Source of the DNA: Agromyces sp. CF514
GTDB taxonomy: Bacteria; Actinomycetota; Actinomycetes; Actinomycetales; Microbacteriaceae
DNA length: 64,000 nt
Direction: 5' to 3'
NCBI RefSeq assembly: GCF_900113185.1
Contig: NZ_FOZD01000001.1
Location: 1,302,001-1,366,000, forward strand
A program made the position numbers and the translations under genes. The first letter of the stretch is position 1. Each line of letters starts with the position of its first letter. Positions 41,927 to 51,300 of this stretch are shown one piece after another. The notes beneath the pieces were generated by a model. The model was not told the DNA's origin. It did not search any database and worked only from the letters and a program-made list of their open reading frames with translations.

Positions 41927-44488
41927 ATGGAACCTCGCACCCCAGTCACAGCTCGACTCCGACGGTCGACGACGACCATCGTCATCGGCGGTGCGCTCAG
42001 CCTGTTGCTGAGCGCGTGCGCGAGCGGCGCGAGCGGCTCGAGCGGTGCGGGAGCGTCCGCCTCCGTCGGCGTCGGCAGCATCAGCACCTGGCTCGCGGAG
42101 GTCGGCACGCGGTGGGAGGCGTTCGTCGACGGCAACCTCGCACCGCTGACCGACACCGGCATCGCGGTCGCCGGGTGGCTGGTCGGGCTCGCCGTCGCCG
42201 CCCGACTGGTGACGCTCATGCCGTGGGTGCGCGATCCGCGCATCACGAGGGCGGCCGGGCGTCGCCTCCGCATCGTCGGCTGGGCGCTCGTCGCCGCGAC
42301 GCCGATCGCGACGGTGATCGTGACCGCCTTCGCACGGGACGCGCTGTTCGTCTGGATGTTCGTCGGCGGCGCACTCGCGGTCGGCTCGGTCGTGGTGCTC
42401 GCGTTCGGGCTCGCGACGAGGTCCCGCATCGACGCGCACGTCATGTCGCCCGACGGCTCGACGAACAGCGCATGGTCGATCGATGCGCTCCTGCAGATGC
42501 GCGACCTCAACGCCGACGACCCGGGTCATCGGGTCGACCGACAGGACTCGCCAGATTTCGGCGAGTTCATCACGGTCGCCGACCGCAGCGGCAACGGCCT
42601 CGCCTCGGTTGCAGCCTGGGTCGTGCAGGTGCTGTTCAACGCCGCTCCGTGGATGCTCCAGGTCACCATGGTCGATCCGCTCTCGGCGATCGCGACCCTT
42701 CGCCGCAACGGACACCTGGCCGGCGAGGTGCATCTGCGGCTCGACTCGCGCGGCTTCGCCAGGGCGACGGATGCCGGGGCATCCGATCAGCATCGCAAGC
42801 TCCTCGCGCTGGCCGCCGCATTCACGGCGATGACGATGGCCGACCGCTACCCCGACGTCCGCGGCTTCTACCGCGCGACGAACTGGCGCTCGCTCGGCTA
42901 CCTCGCGATCGCGCAGATGGCCGACGATGACGACGAACGCGACCATTACCTCGACCGCGCGGTCGAGATCGAACCGCGCAGCCTCATCGTGGAGTACACG
43001 CGCGTGCAGGTCGAGTTCGTCGACGCGCGCGACCGGCACACCATGGAGGCGCTGATGGACCGCCTCGAGCCGGTCGTGAACCAGGCGGCGTGGGTGTGCG
43101 ACACGGACACGATCTTCCAGGCGCCGCCGCGGGACTGGCACGAGTACACGCTTCGGGAACGGGCGACGGATGCCGAGGGCCGCCCGCCGTTCGAGGTCGT
43201 GACGGAAGCCGAACGCAGCCCGTCGTCCGAGGGCGACGAGGATGCGGTGACGCCCGTGCCCGACCCCGACGCGGCGCCGGATCCCGACGACCCTCCGCGC
43301 GGCGAGCCGCACCTCATGCTCCTGCGCACCCTGCTGCTCTACGTCGCCACTGCGCGCAACTGGGCCGCGCTCGTCGACCTCGAGCCCGGTTCGCATCCGG
43401 TGGGCGACGACGGGCGCCGTGAGCGGATCCGCAGGGCCGCCGACGCGCTGGTGCGCCTGCTCGACGTCGAGACGGCGGCCCGATGCGCGCTCACGCGCCG
43501 GGAGTCGGTCTGGCTCGCGGCGCGCACGTCGATCCGACGCGATCCGGCGGCGGCACGGCGCGCCTGGGAGCGTCGCGAGCACGCGCGTCGCGATCCGGCC
43601 GGAGTGCTCATGCGCATGCGCGCCCGGGCGGCGCTCAGCTACGTGATCTTCGACGACGGCCCCGACCACGAGCAGCTCGTCGCGGCAGCCGACCCGACAC
43701 CCTCGTCGGGCTCGAGGGCGGCTGCGATGCCGCGCCTGGTGCGCCCGGCACGCGGCCCGCGGCCCACACGCGAACCGGTCGACATCCTCACGCCGTGGCT
43801 GGCCGAGACGAAGGCGTCGGGCGAGATCGAGATCCGCTACTCGTACGCGTGCTACCTGGCGCGACGGTCCCGCACCGCCCAGGGCGACGCCCACGCCCAC
43901 ATCGTCGACGAGGCGGCGCGCCGCGTCGAGGCGGCGCAGCTCGTCGACCAGTACCGCTCGATGGCCGAGTGGGATCCCGAGCTCAAGCACCTCGGCACCG
44001 AATCGTGCATGCGATCGCTCGTGGTGCGGCCGATCCGATCGTCGTGGGAGATCCGCCGGTTCGCCACGGTGAGGAGCGCGCTCGTCGCCCAGGGCATCCT
44101 CGAACCCGATCGGCTGGCCGCGACATCCGGGAGGCTCGACGGACTCCTCGAGGCGACCGAACTCCACGGGGACGAGTTCGGTCGGCTCCTGGACGCGTCG
44201 AGTCTGCTGCGGGCCATCGAGACGACGGATGTCGGCGGGCTCGCGCCCGATCAACGGCTGCGCGCGGCGCGCCACCTCGTCGACACCGGGTGTTCCGTCT
44301 CGTGCCTGCTCGTGCGCGTCGATCAGGATCCGGGCGAGCTGGTGGCGGAACTCGCCGCGGCCGTCTTCTGGGTGCCGACCGACGACGAGGTCACCCACGT
44401 GCGCGAGTTCGTCACCGCGGTTGCGCGAAGCCTCGCCGACGAGCGCGCTGCTGCGGGCTCGTCGTTGGCCGGCGCGACGGTGGCCTGA
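41927..44488 (+). CDS. Large membrane-anchored protein of unknown function
   Basis: 853 residues. The N-terminus resembles a lipoprotein signal (ALSLLLSACASG), with an Ala/Ser/Gly-rich stretch. However, three further hydrophobic segments follow (about residues 83-100, 118-138, 143-165), so the leader may be an ordinary membrane helix. The remaining 680 residues are soluble and helix-rich, with TPR-like patterns (YLAIAQMADDDDERDHYLDR). A WVVQVLFNAAPWMLQVTMVDP motif precedes them, and an acidic Pro-rich linker lies near residue 430. No family was recognised. The gene is alone, with no coupled neighbours. Confidence 0.7.
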   Translation: MEPRTPVTARLRRSTTTIVIGGALSLLLSACASGASGSSGAGASASVGVGSISTWLAEVGTRWEAFVDGNLAPLTDTGIAVAGWLVGLAVAARLVTLMPWVRDPRITRAAGRRLRIVGWALVAATPIATVIVTAFARDALFVWMFVGGALAVGSVVVLAFGLATRSRIDAHVMSPDGSTNSAWSIDALLQMRDLNADDPGHRVDRQDSPDFGEFITVADRSGNGLASVAAWVVQVLFNAAPWMLQVTMVDPLSAIATLRRNGHLAGEVHLRLDSRGFARATDAGASDQHRKLLALAAAFTAMTMADRYPDVRGFYRATNWRSLGYLAIAQMADDDDERDHYLDRAVEIEPRSLIVEYTRVQVEFVDARDRHTMEALMDRLEPVVNQAAWVCDTDTIFQAPPRDWHEYTLRERATDAEGRPPFEVVTEAERSPSSEGDEDAVTPVPDPDAAPDPDDPPRGEPHLMLLRTLLLYVATARNWAALVDLEPGSHPVGDDGRRERIRRAADALVRLLDVETAARCALTRRESVWLAARTSIRRDPAAARRAWERREHARRDPAGVLMRMRARAALSYVIFDDGPDHEQLVAAADPTPSSGSRAAAMPRLVRPARGPRPTREPVDILTPWLAETKASGEIEIRYSYACYLARRSRTAQGDAHAHIVDEAARRVEAAQLVDQYRSMAEWDPELKHLGTESCMRSLVVRPIRSSWEIRRFATVRSALVAQGILEPDRLAATSGRLDGLLEATELHGDEFGRLLDASSLLRAIETTDVGGLAPDQRLRAARHLVDTGCSVSCLLVRVDQDPGELVAELAAAVFWVPTDDEVTHVREFVTAVARSLADERAAAGSSLAGATVA

Positions 44489-44545
44489 CGGCGTGATCCT
44501 GGCCCGGGCGCGCGACGACCGGTCGCGCCGAGCGGGCGGGGCTCG

Positions 44546-44551
44546 CAGAAT
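44546..44551 (+). promoter_or_regulatory. Weak leaderless-type -10 (CAGAAT)
   Basis: CAGAAT is 6 bases before the ATG at 44558. It departs from TANNNT only at the first base; an identical arrangement precedes the carboxylesterase gene. Confidence 0.3.
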
Positions 44552-44557
44552 GAGTGC

Positions 44558-45628
44558 ATGACCAGCGAAGAGATCGGTGCACCCGCAACCGCTGCCCAAC
44601 GCGTCCGACAGCTGCGCCTCGTCGTGCACGCCGAGGACTTCGAGCGGGCGCTCGCCTTCTACCGGGATGCGCTCGGCATGACCGAGCAGGAGGCGTACGA
44701 CGGCGAGGGCGGCGCGAGGGTCGTGATCCTCGACGCGGGCCGCGCGACGCTCGAACTGTCGAATCCCGCGCAGGTCGCCTACATCGATCGTGTCGAAGCC
44801 GAGGGCCGGCCGAGCGACCGGCTGAGGATCGCGCTCGAGGTCGACGACGGGCCCGCGGTGACGGCCGAGCTCGTCGCGGCGGGCGCCGAGCTCGAGGCCG
44901 AGCCCCGCGAGACGCCGTGGCGCTCGGTGAACTCGCGACTTCGGGCGCCCGCGGACCTGCAGCTCACGCTGTTCCAGGAGCTCGATGCATCGGCGCCGGC
45001 GCCGGCGCCGGCGCCGGCACCGGCACCCGCACCCGCGCCCCAGGCGTCGGACGCGACGGATGTCCCGGATCCCGCGCCTGAGCGGGCCGCGCTCGGTGAC
45101 ATCATCGTGGTCACCGGGCCGTCGGGCTCGGGCAAGTCGACCGTCGGAGCCCTGCTCGCCGAGCGGTCCGGCCGTCGCGCCGTGCATCTCGAGACCGACC
45201 GGTTCTACTCGGCGATCCGGTCGGGAGCGGTCGCTCCCCACCTCCCGGAGGCGCATGCGCAGAACGAGGTCGTCGTCGCGACGATCGCGGCTGCGGCCGC
45301 GAGCTGGTCCGTCGGCGGCTACGACGTGGTCGTCGACGGTGTCGTCGGGCCGTGGTTCCTGCCTCCGATCGTCGACGCGGCCCGCGAGGTCGGAGCGCCG
45401 CTGCACTACGTCGTGCTCCGCCCCTCGGTCGACGCCACCGTCGAGCGGGCGAAGGCGCGCTCGGCCGGCGCCCTGCGCGACGAGGCGGTCGTGCGCGACC
45501 TGCACGGCCAGTTCGCCGACCTCGGAGCGCTCGAACCGCACGCCCTCGACACGACGGGGCTCGACGCCGAGCAGTCCCTCGAAGCGGTGCGGGCCGCGCT
45601 CGACGGCGGCGCGATGCGGATCGCCTAG
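44558..45628 (+). CDS. Fusion of glyoxalase-like (VOC) domain and P-loop kinase-like domain
   Basis: 356 residues in two parts. Residues 1-140 form a VOC fold (LRLVVHAEDFERALAFYRDA, then VVILDAGRATLELSN). An Ala-Pro linker of about twenty residues follows. Residues 180-356 are a P-loop domain: IIVVTGPSGSGKSTVGALLA, with VHLETDRFYSAI, YDVVVDGVVGPWFL and LRPSVDATVERAKAR. The second half resembles small-molecule kinases such as chloramphenicol phosphotransferase or gluconate kinases. Both domains can give resistance to small molecules. The stop codon overlaps that of the leftward response regulator gene by two bases (CTAG). Confidence 0.82.
   Translation: MTSEEIGAPATAAQRVRQLRLVVHAEDFERALAFYRDALGMTEQEAYDGEGGARVVILDAGRATLELSNPAQVAYIDRVEAEGRPSDRLRIALEVDDGPAVTAELVAAGAELEAEPRETPWRSVNSRLRAPADLQLTLFQELDASAPAPAPAPAPAPAPAPQASDATDVPDPAPERAALGDIIVVTGPSGSGKSTVGALLAERSGRRAVHLETDRFYSAIRSGAVAPHLPEAHAQNEVVVATIAAAAASWSVGGYDVVVDGVVGPWFLPPIVDAAREVGAPLHYVVLRPSVDATVERAKARSAGALRDEAVVRDLHGQFADLGALEPHALDTTGLDAEQSLEAVRAALDGGAMRIA
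44993..45042 (+). repeat. GCCGGC/CCGGCA simple repeat encoding an Ala-Pro linker
   Basis: Six-base steps of GCGCCG/GCACCC type encode alternating Ala-Pro between the two domains of the fusion protein. The repeat is slippage-prone and may vary in length between strains. Confidence 0.8.
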
Positions 45629-46284
45629 CGCTCCACCGTGCCGCGCCGAGCCTCGGTCGCCCAGATCGCGAGCTCGACGCGGTTGCGTGCGCCGATCTTG
45701 GCCATCGCGCTCGCGATGTGGGTCTTGACGGTGCTGAGCGAGATGTGCAACTCCCTGCCGATCTCGGAGTTGCCGAGGCCGCGCGCGACCGCCGCGGCGA
45801 CCTCGTGCTCGCGTTCGGTGAGGGGCGTCGACGGCGTCGCCCGCGGTTCGGGCTCGCTGCCGGCGAACGCCTCGATGAGGCGTACGGTCACGTTCGGGTC
45901 AATGAGCGCGTCGCCGCGTGCCGCTGCGTGCACGGCCTCGCGCAGCAGCACGGCTCCGGCGTTCTTCAGCAGGAACCCGCGCGCCCCGGCCCGCAGCGCC
46001 GCGTAGACGTACTCGTCGAGGTCGAACGTCGTGATCACGACGACGGGCATCGGGTCGACGACGCCCGGGCCCGCGAGCTCGCGCGTGGCGGCGATGCCGT
46101 CGGCCACCGGCATCCGGATGTCGAAGAGGCACACGTCGGGCCGCAGGTCGCGGGCCATCGCGACGGCCTCACCGCCGTCGACCGCCTCGCCGACGACCTC
46201 GATGTCGGGTTGCGCGTCGAGGATCATGCGCAGGCCCGTGCGCACCAGCTCCTGATCGTCGGCGATGAGCACGCGGATCGTCAC
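45625..46284 (-). CDS. NarL/LuxR family response regulator
   Basis: 219 residues. The receiver domain has Asp9-Asp10, the phospho-acceptor Asp55 (DVCLFDIRMPVADG) and Lys about 104 (FLLKNAG). The C-terminal LuxR helix-turn-helix reads LTEREHEVAAAVARGLGNSE then IGRELHISLSTVKTHIASAM. GTG 46284 was chosen over an upstream ATG because ggaggaa lies upstream and the kinase stop overlaps it (GTGA), the usual coupling of kinase and regulator. Targets are unknown; the neighbouring DUF2306 gene is transcribed in the same direction. Confidence 0.93.
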   Translation of the reverse strand: MTIRVLIADDQELVRTGLRMILDAQPDIEVVGEAVDGGEAVAMARDLRPDVCLFDIRMPVADGIAATRELAGPGVVDPMPVVVITTFDLDEYVYAALRAGARGFLLKNAGAVLLREAVHAAARGDALIDPNVTVRLIEAFAGSEPEPRATPSTPLTEREHEVAAAVARGLGNSEIGRELHISLSTVKTHIASAMAKIGARNRVELAIWATEARRGTVER

Positions 46285-47510
46285 GTCGTTCCTCCAGATC
46301 GGCTGCTCGCAGCCCATGCGGAACGCGGCAGCACCGCGGCGACCCGCCAGCCGCCGGGCCCTCCGCGGTCGTCGCCGCCGATCGGCCCGACCTCGCACGT
46401 TCCGCCGAGCAGCGTCGCGCGTTCGACCATGCCCGTGATGCCGTACCCGGGGCGCACCGGGGAGTCGGATGCCGCGGGCAGGCCGTCGTCGCGAACCTCG
46501 AGGTGCACGCCAGAGCCGTCCACCAGCACGTGCACGTCGACGCGCGTCGCGCTCCGTGCGTGCCTGCGGGCATTCGTGACGGCCTCCTGCGCGAGCCGGA
46601 ACACGGCCGCGCCGACCGCCGACGGCAGCCCGTCGAGATCGCCCTCGACCGTGACGGCCACCTCGAGCTCGCCCGGCTGACCCGGCGAACCCGGCTGACC
46701 CGGCGAACCCGGCGAACCCGGTGCGGCGGTCGCGAGCCGACGCAGGTCCGAGGCGGCCGGGGCCGGCATCCGCTCGCCCGGCTCGTCGTCGCGTCGCAGC
46801 ACGCGCACCATGGCCCGCATCTCGTCGAGGGTCTTCGAGGCCTCGGCCTCGATGGTGCGCAGCACGGCGGCCGCGGCATCCGGATGCGCGTCGGCGACGG
46901 CCAGGCCGGCCTGCGCCTGGATCGCGATCGCCGAGACGTGGTGGGCGACCGTGTCGTGCAGGTCGCGCGCGAGGTGCTCGCGCTCGAGCAGGCGCATGCG
47001 GTCGAGCTCACGGGCCCTGGCCCCCGCGCGCCAGCGGAACGCGAGCCCGAGCGACCAGACGGTGACCACGACCGCGATGCCGCCGATCACGTCGCCGAGC
47101 GCCTGCGGCCCGGTCAGGAACGACGCGGCCCAGCCCACGAGCACGAGCGCGCCGCCGCCGAGCATCGCCCGGCCCGACCCCCAGCGCATGACGGCGTAGA
47201 CGAGCAGCAGGAAGTACGCGGTCGCGTAGAGCTGCGGGTCGTCGCCCGTGACCAGGCCGAACAGGGTGCCCGCACCGAACGCGACGGCGAGCATCGTGAA
47301 CGGGCGCGAGCGCCGCCAGAGCAGGGTCGGCACGAGCAGCACCAGCACCGCGGCCCACGCCCACCGCCACGGCACCTCGGGCCGCAGCGCGGCCTCGACG
47401 ACCACGAGCGGCACGAGCACGCCGACGAGCGCCCAGTCGCGCCACACCCGGCGGGGCGGCGGCGGCACCGCGGCAGGCGCGTTCCACAGCGACCGCACGG
47501 GGCTCGTCAT
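46281..47510 (-). CDS. Sensor histidine kinase (NarX/DesK type)
   Basis: 409 residues. Four to five membrane helices occupy the N-terminal half (about residues 25-185). The HisKA_3 H-box is EREHLARDLHDTVAHHVSAI, and an HATPase domain follows (VFRLAQEAVTNARRHA, VRDDGLPA, GYGITGMVERATLLGG). A Pro-Gly-Ser-Gln repeat interrupts the linker (46670-46722). It phosphorylates the coupled response regulator. ATG 47510 is 6 bases after a TATCAT box, so the start is leaderless. The earlier frame beginning at 47534 is rejected because it lacks such a box. Confidence 0.92.
   Translation of the reverse strand: MTSPVRSLWNAPAAVPPPPRRVWRDWALVGVLVPLVVVEAALRPEVPWRWAWAAVLVLLVPTLLWRRSRPFTMLAVAFGAGTLFGLVTGDDPQLYATAYFLLLVYAVMRWGSGRAMLGGGALVLVGWAASFLTGPQALGDVIGGIAVVVTVWSLGLAFRWRAGARARELDRMRLLEREHLARDLHDTVAHHVSAIAIQAQAGLAVADAHPDAAAAVLRTIEAEASKTLDEMRAMVRVLRRDDEPGERMPAPAASDLRRLATAAPGSPGSPGQPGSPGQPGELEVAVTVEGDLDGLPSAVGAAVFRLAQEAVTNARRHARSATRVDVHVLVDGSGVHLEVRDDGLPAASDSPVRPGYGITGMVERATLLGGTCEVGPIGGDDRGGPGGWRVAAVLPRSAWAASSRSGGTT
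46670..46722 (-). repeat. Pro-Gly repeat in the histidine kinase linker
   Basis: Nine-base units encoding Pro-Gly-Ser or Pro-Gly-Gln are repeated tandemly (about five copies) between the dimerisation and ATPase domains. Likely slippage-derived and flexible. Confidence 0.65.
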
Positions 47511-47514
47511 GCCC

Positions 47515-48243
47515 TCATGATAGGTGCGCGGCATCCGTCGAGGAGGGCGTCGGGGGCGGCGTCGCGACCGAGCGCGGGCGTCGGCGCGGGCCGAACATGC
47601 CGATGCGCACGCGTCGCCGGATGACGACCTCCGCGACCGCGAGGTTGATCGCCCACCCGAGCGCCATGAGCGCGGTGTAGGCGAACTCGTCGGGCTCGCC
47701 GACCAGCAGCACCCACGGCATGATCGTGAGCACCTGCGTGCCGGCACCGAGCCCGATGGCGTAGGCGCGCGTCATCCACGCGCTGTGCACGCGCACGTCG
47801 CCGCGCCGGATCGCGAGGAACGCGACGACGATCGCCGCCGCCATGGCGGGCGCCAGCACGATGCGGATGAGCATGAGTGCAGGGCCGCTGTTCGCCGGAA
47901 GGTCGTAGGCGACGGCCATCCAGAGACCGGATGCCGCCGACACGAGCCCGGCCGGCGCGACCACCCGCCCGGCGAGCCGGTGCCAGCGGCGCCGCCTGAG
48001 CGAGGGTGCGAACTGCAGCGCGCCGAGCAGCAGGAACACCGTGGACCCGATGATGTGCGCGATGACCGGCACGGGGGAGTCGAAGAAGCGCGCGTTCTCG
48101 GCCGTGACCTCGGCGCCGGTGCCGAGCTGCACGAGGCGGCTCGAGCCAGCGGCCATGGGCACGAGCGTCAGCGCGATGAGCCCGGACGGCGCGAGCCATC
48201 CGGGGCGGCGGCGCATAGGCGGGGCTGGGGGGTTCTCGTCCAT
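47515..48243 (-). CDS. DUF2306 membrane protein (second copy)
   Basis: 242 residues with about seven hydrophobic segments. DUF2306 features: AHIIGSTVFLLLGALQFAPS, RRRWHRLAGRVVAPAGLVSA and VRVHSAWMTRAYAIGLGAG. It parallels the protein at 38342-39190, with the same order of motifs but a different N-terminus. The start at 48243 gives MDENPPAPP ahead of the first helix; an internal ATG at 48216 is possible. Its stop is 5 bases from the start of the histidine kinase gene, whose -10 box overlaps its end. Function unknown. Confidence 0.8.
   Translation of the reverse strand: MDENPPAPPMRRRPGWLAPSGLIALTLVPMAAGSSRLVQLGTGAEVTAENARFFDSPVPVIAHIIGSTVFLLLGALQFAPSLRRRRWHRLAGRVVAPAGLVSAASGLWMAVAYDLPANSGPALMLIRIVLAPAMAAAIVVAFLAIRRGDVRVHSAWMTRAYAIGLGAGTQVLTIMPWVLLVGEPDEFAYTALMALGWAINLAVAEVVIRRRVRIGMFGPRRRPRSVATPPPTPSSTDAAHLS
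47517..47522 (-). promoter_or_regulatory. Putative leaderless -10 box (TATCAT) of the histidine kinase gene
   Basis: TATCAT on the minus strand is 6 bases before ATG 47510, lying over the end of the DUF2306 gene. The kinase/regulator pair therefore likely has its own promoter. Confidence 0.55.
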
Positions 48244-48325
48244 GCTCCGATGCTCGCGAGCGGATGCCGCGGCGGCATCGGTCGGCGGGTCCGACCTGCC
48301 TCGGCCGATCGGCCGATCGCGTCGC

Positions 48326-51300
48326 TCAGCGACGGGGGGATGCCGGCGTGGTCGGCGCGTGCCGCCGGCGCGACGCGAGCACGACCAGGCCAGCAGCGAG
48401 GAGCGCGGCGGCGAGTGGCAGCGCCTCGAGGCTTCGGGGGCCGGTCGCGGGCAGTCCCGTCGCGTCGCCGGATCCGGCAGGTGCGCCTGGCCCGCTCGTG
48501 CCGGGGTTCGGCGGGATCACCGGCTCGCCCGGCGGGTCGGTCGGCGGCGGCTCGGTCGGGGCGGCTGCGACGTCCACCTGGAGGCTCGCTCGGGCGAGCG
48601 TGCCGTTCGCATCGAGCACGGTGTAGGGCACGACGGGCGTCGTTCCCGAGAACCCCGCGGCCGGCGCGAACGTGACTGCGCCGGTCGTCGGGTCGACCGT
48701 GAGCGTGCCGACGCCGTCGAGGGCGAGCGTGCGGCCGTCGGACGACAGCGCCTCGGGGTCGGCGCCGAGCGGCAGCTCCAGGCGCACCGACCTGGGCACG
48801 AGCGGCGCCGGAGCGCCGCCGCCCGCGTCGTTGCCGCTGACGTCGTTCGCCAGCACGTCGATGACCGTCGACTCGCCGGGCTCGGCCACGACGTTGTCGA
48901 CGCCGGCGACCGGCGTCACCGGGGTCACCGAGATCACGAGCAGCGCCGTGGCCGTCGTGCCGTTCGCGTCGGTGACGCCGTACGGCACCGGGGTCGCCTC
49001 GCCGACGAAGGTCGCGACGGGCCGGAACCCGATGCCGCCCGTGACGGCGTCGACCGTGTACTCGCCCTCGCCGGGCACGACGAGCGACCTCCCGTCGGCG
49101 CCGAGCGCGGTGCCGATCGGGGCACCGGCCGGCACGCGCAGGCGCACGCTCGTCGGATCGAGCCCGACCGCGTCGGACCCCGGCAGGTCGTTGCCGAGCA
49201 CGTCGACCGTGATCGGGGTCGCCTGCGGGGTCGCCGCGGCATCCGGTGACGGCACCGGCACGACGGGGGCGACCGAGATCGAGATGACGGATGTCGCGAG
49301 CGTGCCGTTCGCGTCGGCGACCGTGTACGGCACGGGCGTCGTGTCGCCGGTGAAGGACGGGACCGGCGTGAACGTGACGCCGCCCGCCCCGTCCAGCGCG
49401 TAGACACCCTCGCCCGCGATGGTGAGCACGCCCTCGGGCGAGAACGAGGAGCCGGCGGGCGCTCCCGGCGGCAGCTGGAGCGCGAGCGTGGCGGGCACGA
49501 GCGCGATGGCGGCCGTGCCCGGCTCGTCGTTCGCGAGGGGCTCGACGGTCGTCGCGGTGCCCTGCGCCGTGGTCGTGGAATCCGCGACCGCGGTCGGGGT
49601 CACGGGCGTCACGTGCACGATGATCGTCGCGTTCGCCGTGGCCCCTTCGGAATCGAGCACCGAGTACGGCGCCGGGGTCGTCGTGCCCACGAAGGCCGGT
49701 TCCGGCGTGAAGACCGCGAAGTCGACCCCCGGATCCAGCGTGTACGTGCCCTCGCCGCCGATCACGAGGGTGCGGCCGTCGGCCGAGACGCTCGATCCGG
49801 GCGGAGCGCCCGGCGGCAGCGAGAACCTGATCGACTCCGGCAGGAACACGGCGCTCGCCGAGGACGGCGAGTCGTTCGCCGTGAGCGGGCCCGAGGTCGG
49901 CGTGCCCTGCAGCGTGAAGATCTCGTCGACCGTGCCGATCGGCTGGCCGGCGGCGCTCACCGTCACCGTGATCGTCGCCGTGGCGACGGTGCCGTTGGCG
50001 TCGGCCACCGTGTAGGCCACGGGCGTCGCGACGCCCGAGAACGCGGCGTCCGGCGTGAACGTCACCCAGGCGTCGTCGCCGATCGCGTACGACCCCTCGC
50101 CGGGGATCACGAGCTGCCTGCCATCGGGACTCAGCGTCGACCCCGCTGGTGCCCCCTGAGGCATCACGAAGACGAGCGAGTCGAGCACGAGCGGCACCGC
50201 CGGATCGCCTGCGAGGTCGTTGGCGAGCGGCGCGAACCGCTCGGGCTGACCCATCGGCGTCGCGCGCGGGTCGTCGGTGGCCATAGGCGTCACCGGCGCG
50301 ACCTCGACCGTGACGCTCGCGGTCGCCGTGCCGCCTCGGGTGTCGTCGACCGCGTAGGGGATCGTCGTGGTCGCGCCGGTGAACGCGGGCTCGGGCGTGA
50401 ACGTCGCCACTCCGTCTGCGGTGACCGACCAGACGCCCTCGCCCGGGACGGTCAGCAGCCGGCCGTCCGCCGAGAGCTCGGTTCCCGCCGGGGCGGTCGG
50501 GGGGAGCGCGAAGCGAGCGCTGTCCGGAACGAGCGGGAACGGCTCCGACCCGGGAAGGTCGTTGTCGAGCAGGGGATGGCTCACCGGCACGCCCTGGAGC
50601 GTCGACGCGGCGTCGACCTCGGCGATCGGCGGGGGCGGGGTGACGAACGGGAAGTCGACGCCCTCGGCATCCGACTCGGTGAGCGAGAACTCGCGCTCGG
50701 GCAGCGGCGCGATGCCGGGCGGTGGCTCGACCACCGCGCGGTACGGCCCGGTCGCGATCAGCGCGGGCAGACTCCATGCGCCGGAGGCGCCCGACACGGC
50801 CGTGCCGACCACGGTGCCGTTCTCGTCGAGCACGGTCACGGTCGACCCCGCCAACGGCGCGTCGTCGAGTGTCACGGTGCCGCCGACGGCGAAGGTCTTC
50901 GCGACGAACCAGGTCTGGTACACGGGGAACCCGCTGCGCCACCTGAACGACATCGTGAGCGACGTGATCGGCACGCTCGGCGCGAACCACGCGGTCGCGC
51001 CGTCGGTGTCGGCGGCGCGCGCGTTGCCGATGAGCAGGCCGGTGGAGCCGCCGTCGGTCCACGACGGCCGATCGTTCAGGTCGGCCGCGTCGCAGGACGG
51101 TCCGCCGGTGCGATGGCAGGAGTTGTAGGACTCCTGGTAGCCCAGCGCCGCGACGGGCACGGGCTCGCCGTCGGCGCCCGTCGCCGAGAGCGTCACCTGG
51201 TCGGCATCGACGTCGCCGAGCACGAATGCCCAGCCCGACGCGGGGGTGGGTCGGGCGAACGTGTAGGTCGTGACGCCGGGCGAGGCGGCGTTGTTCGCTG

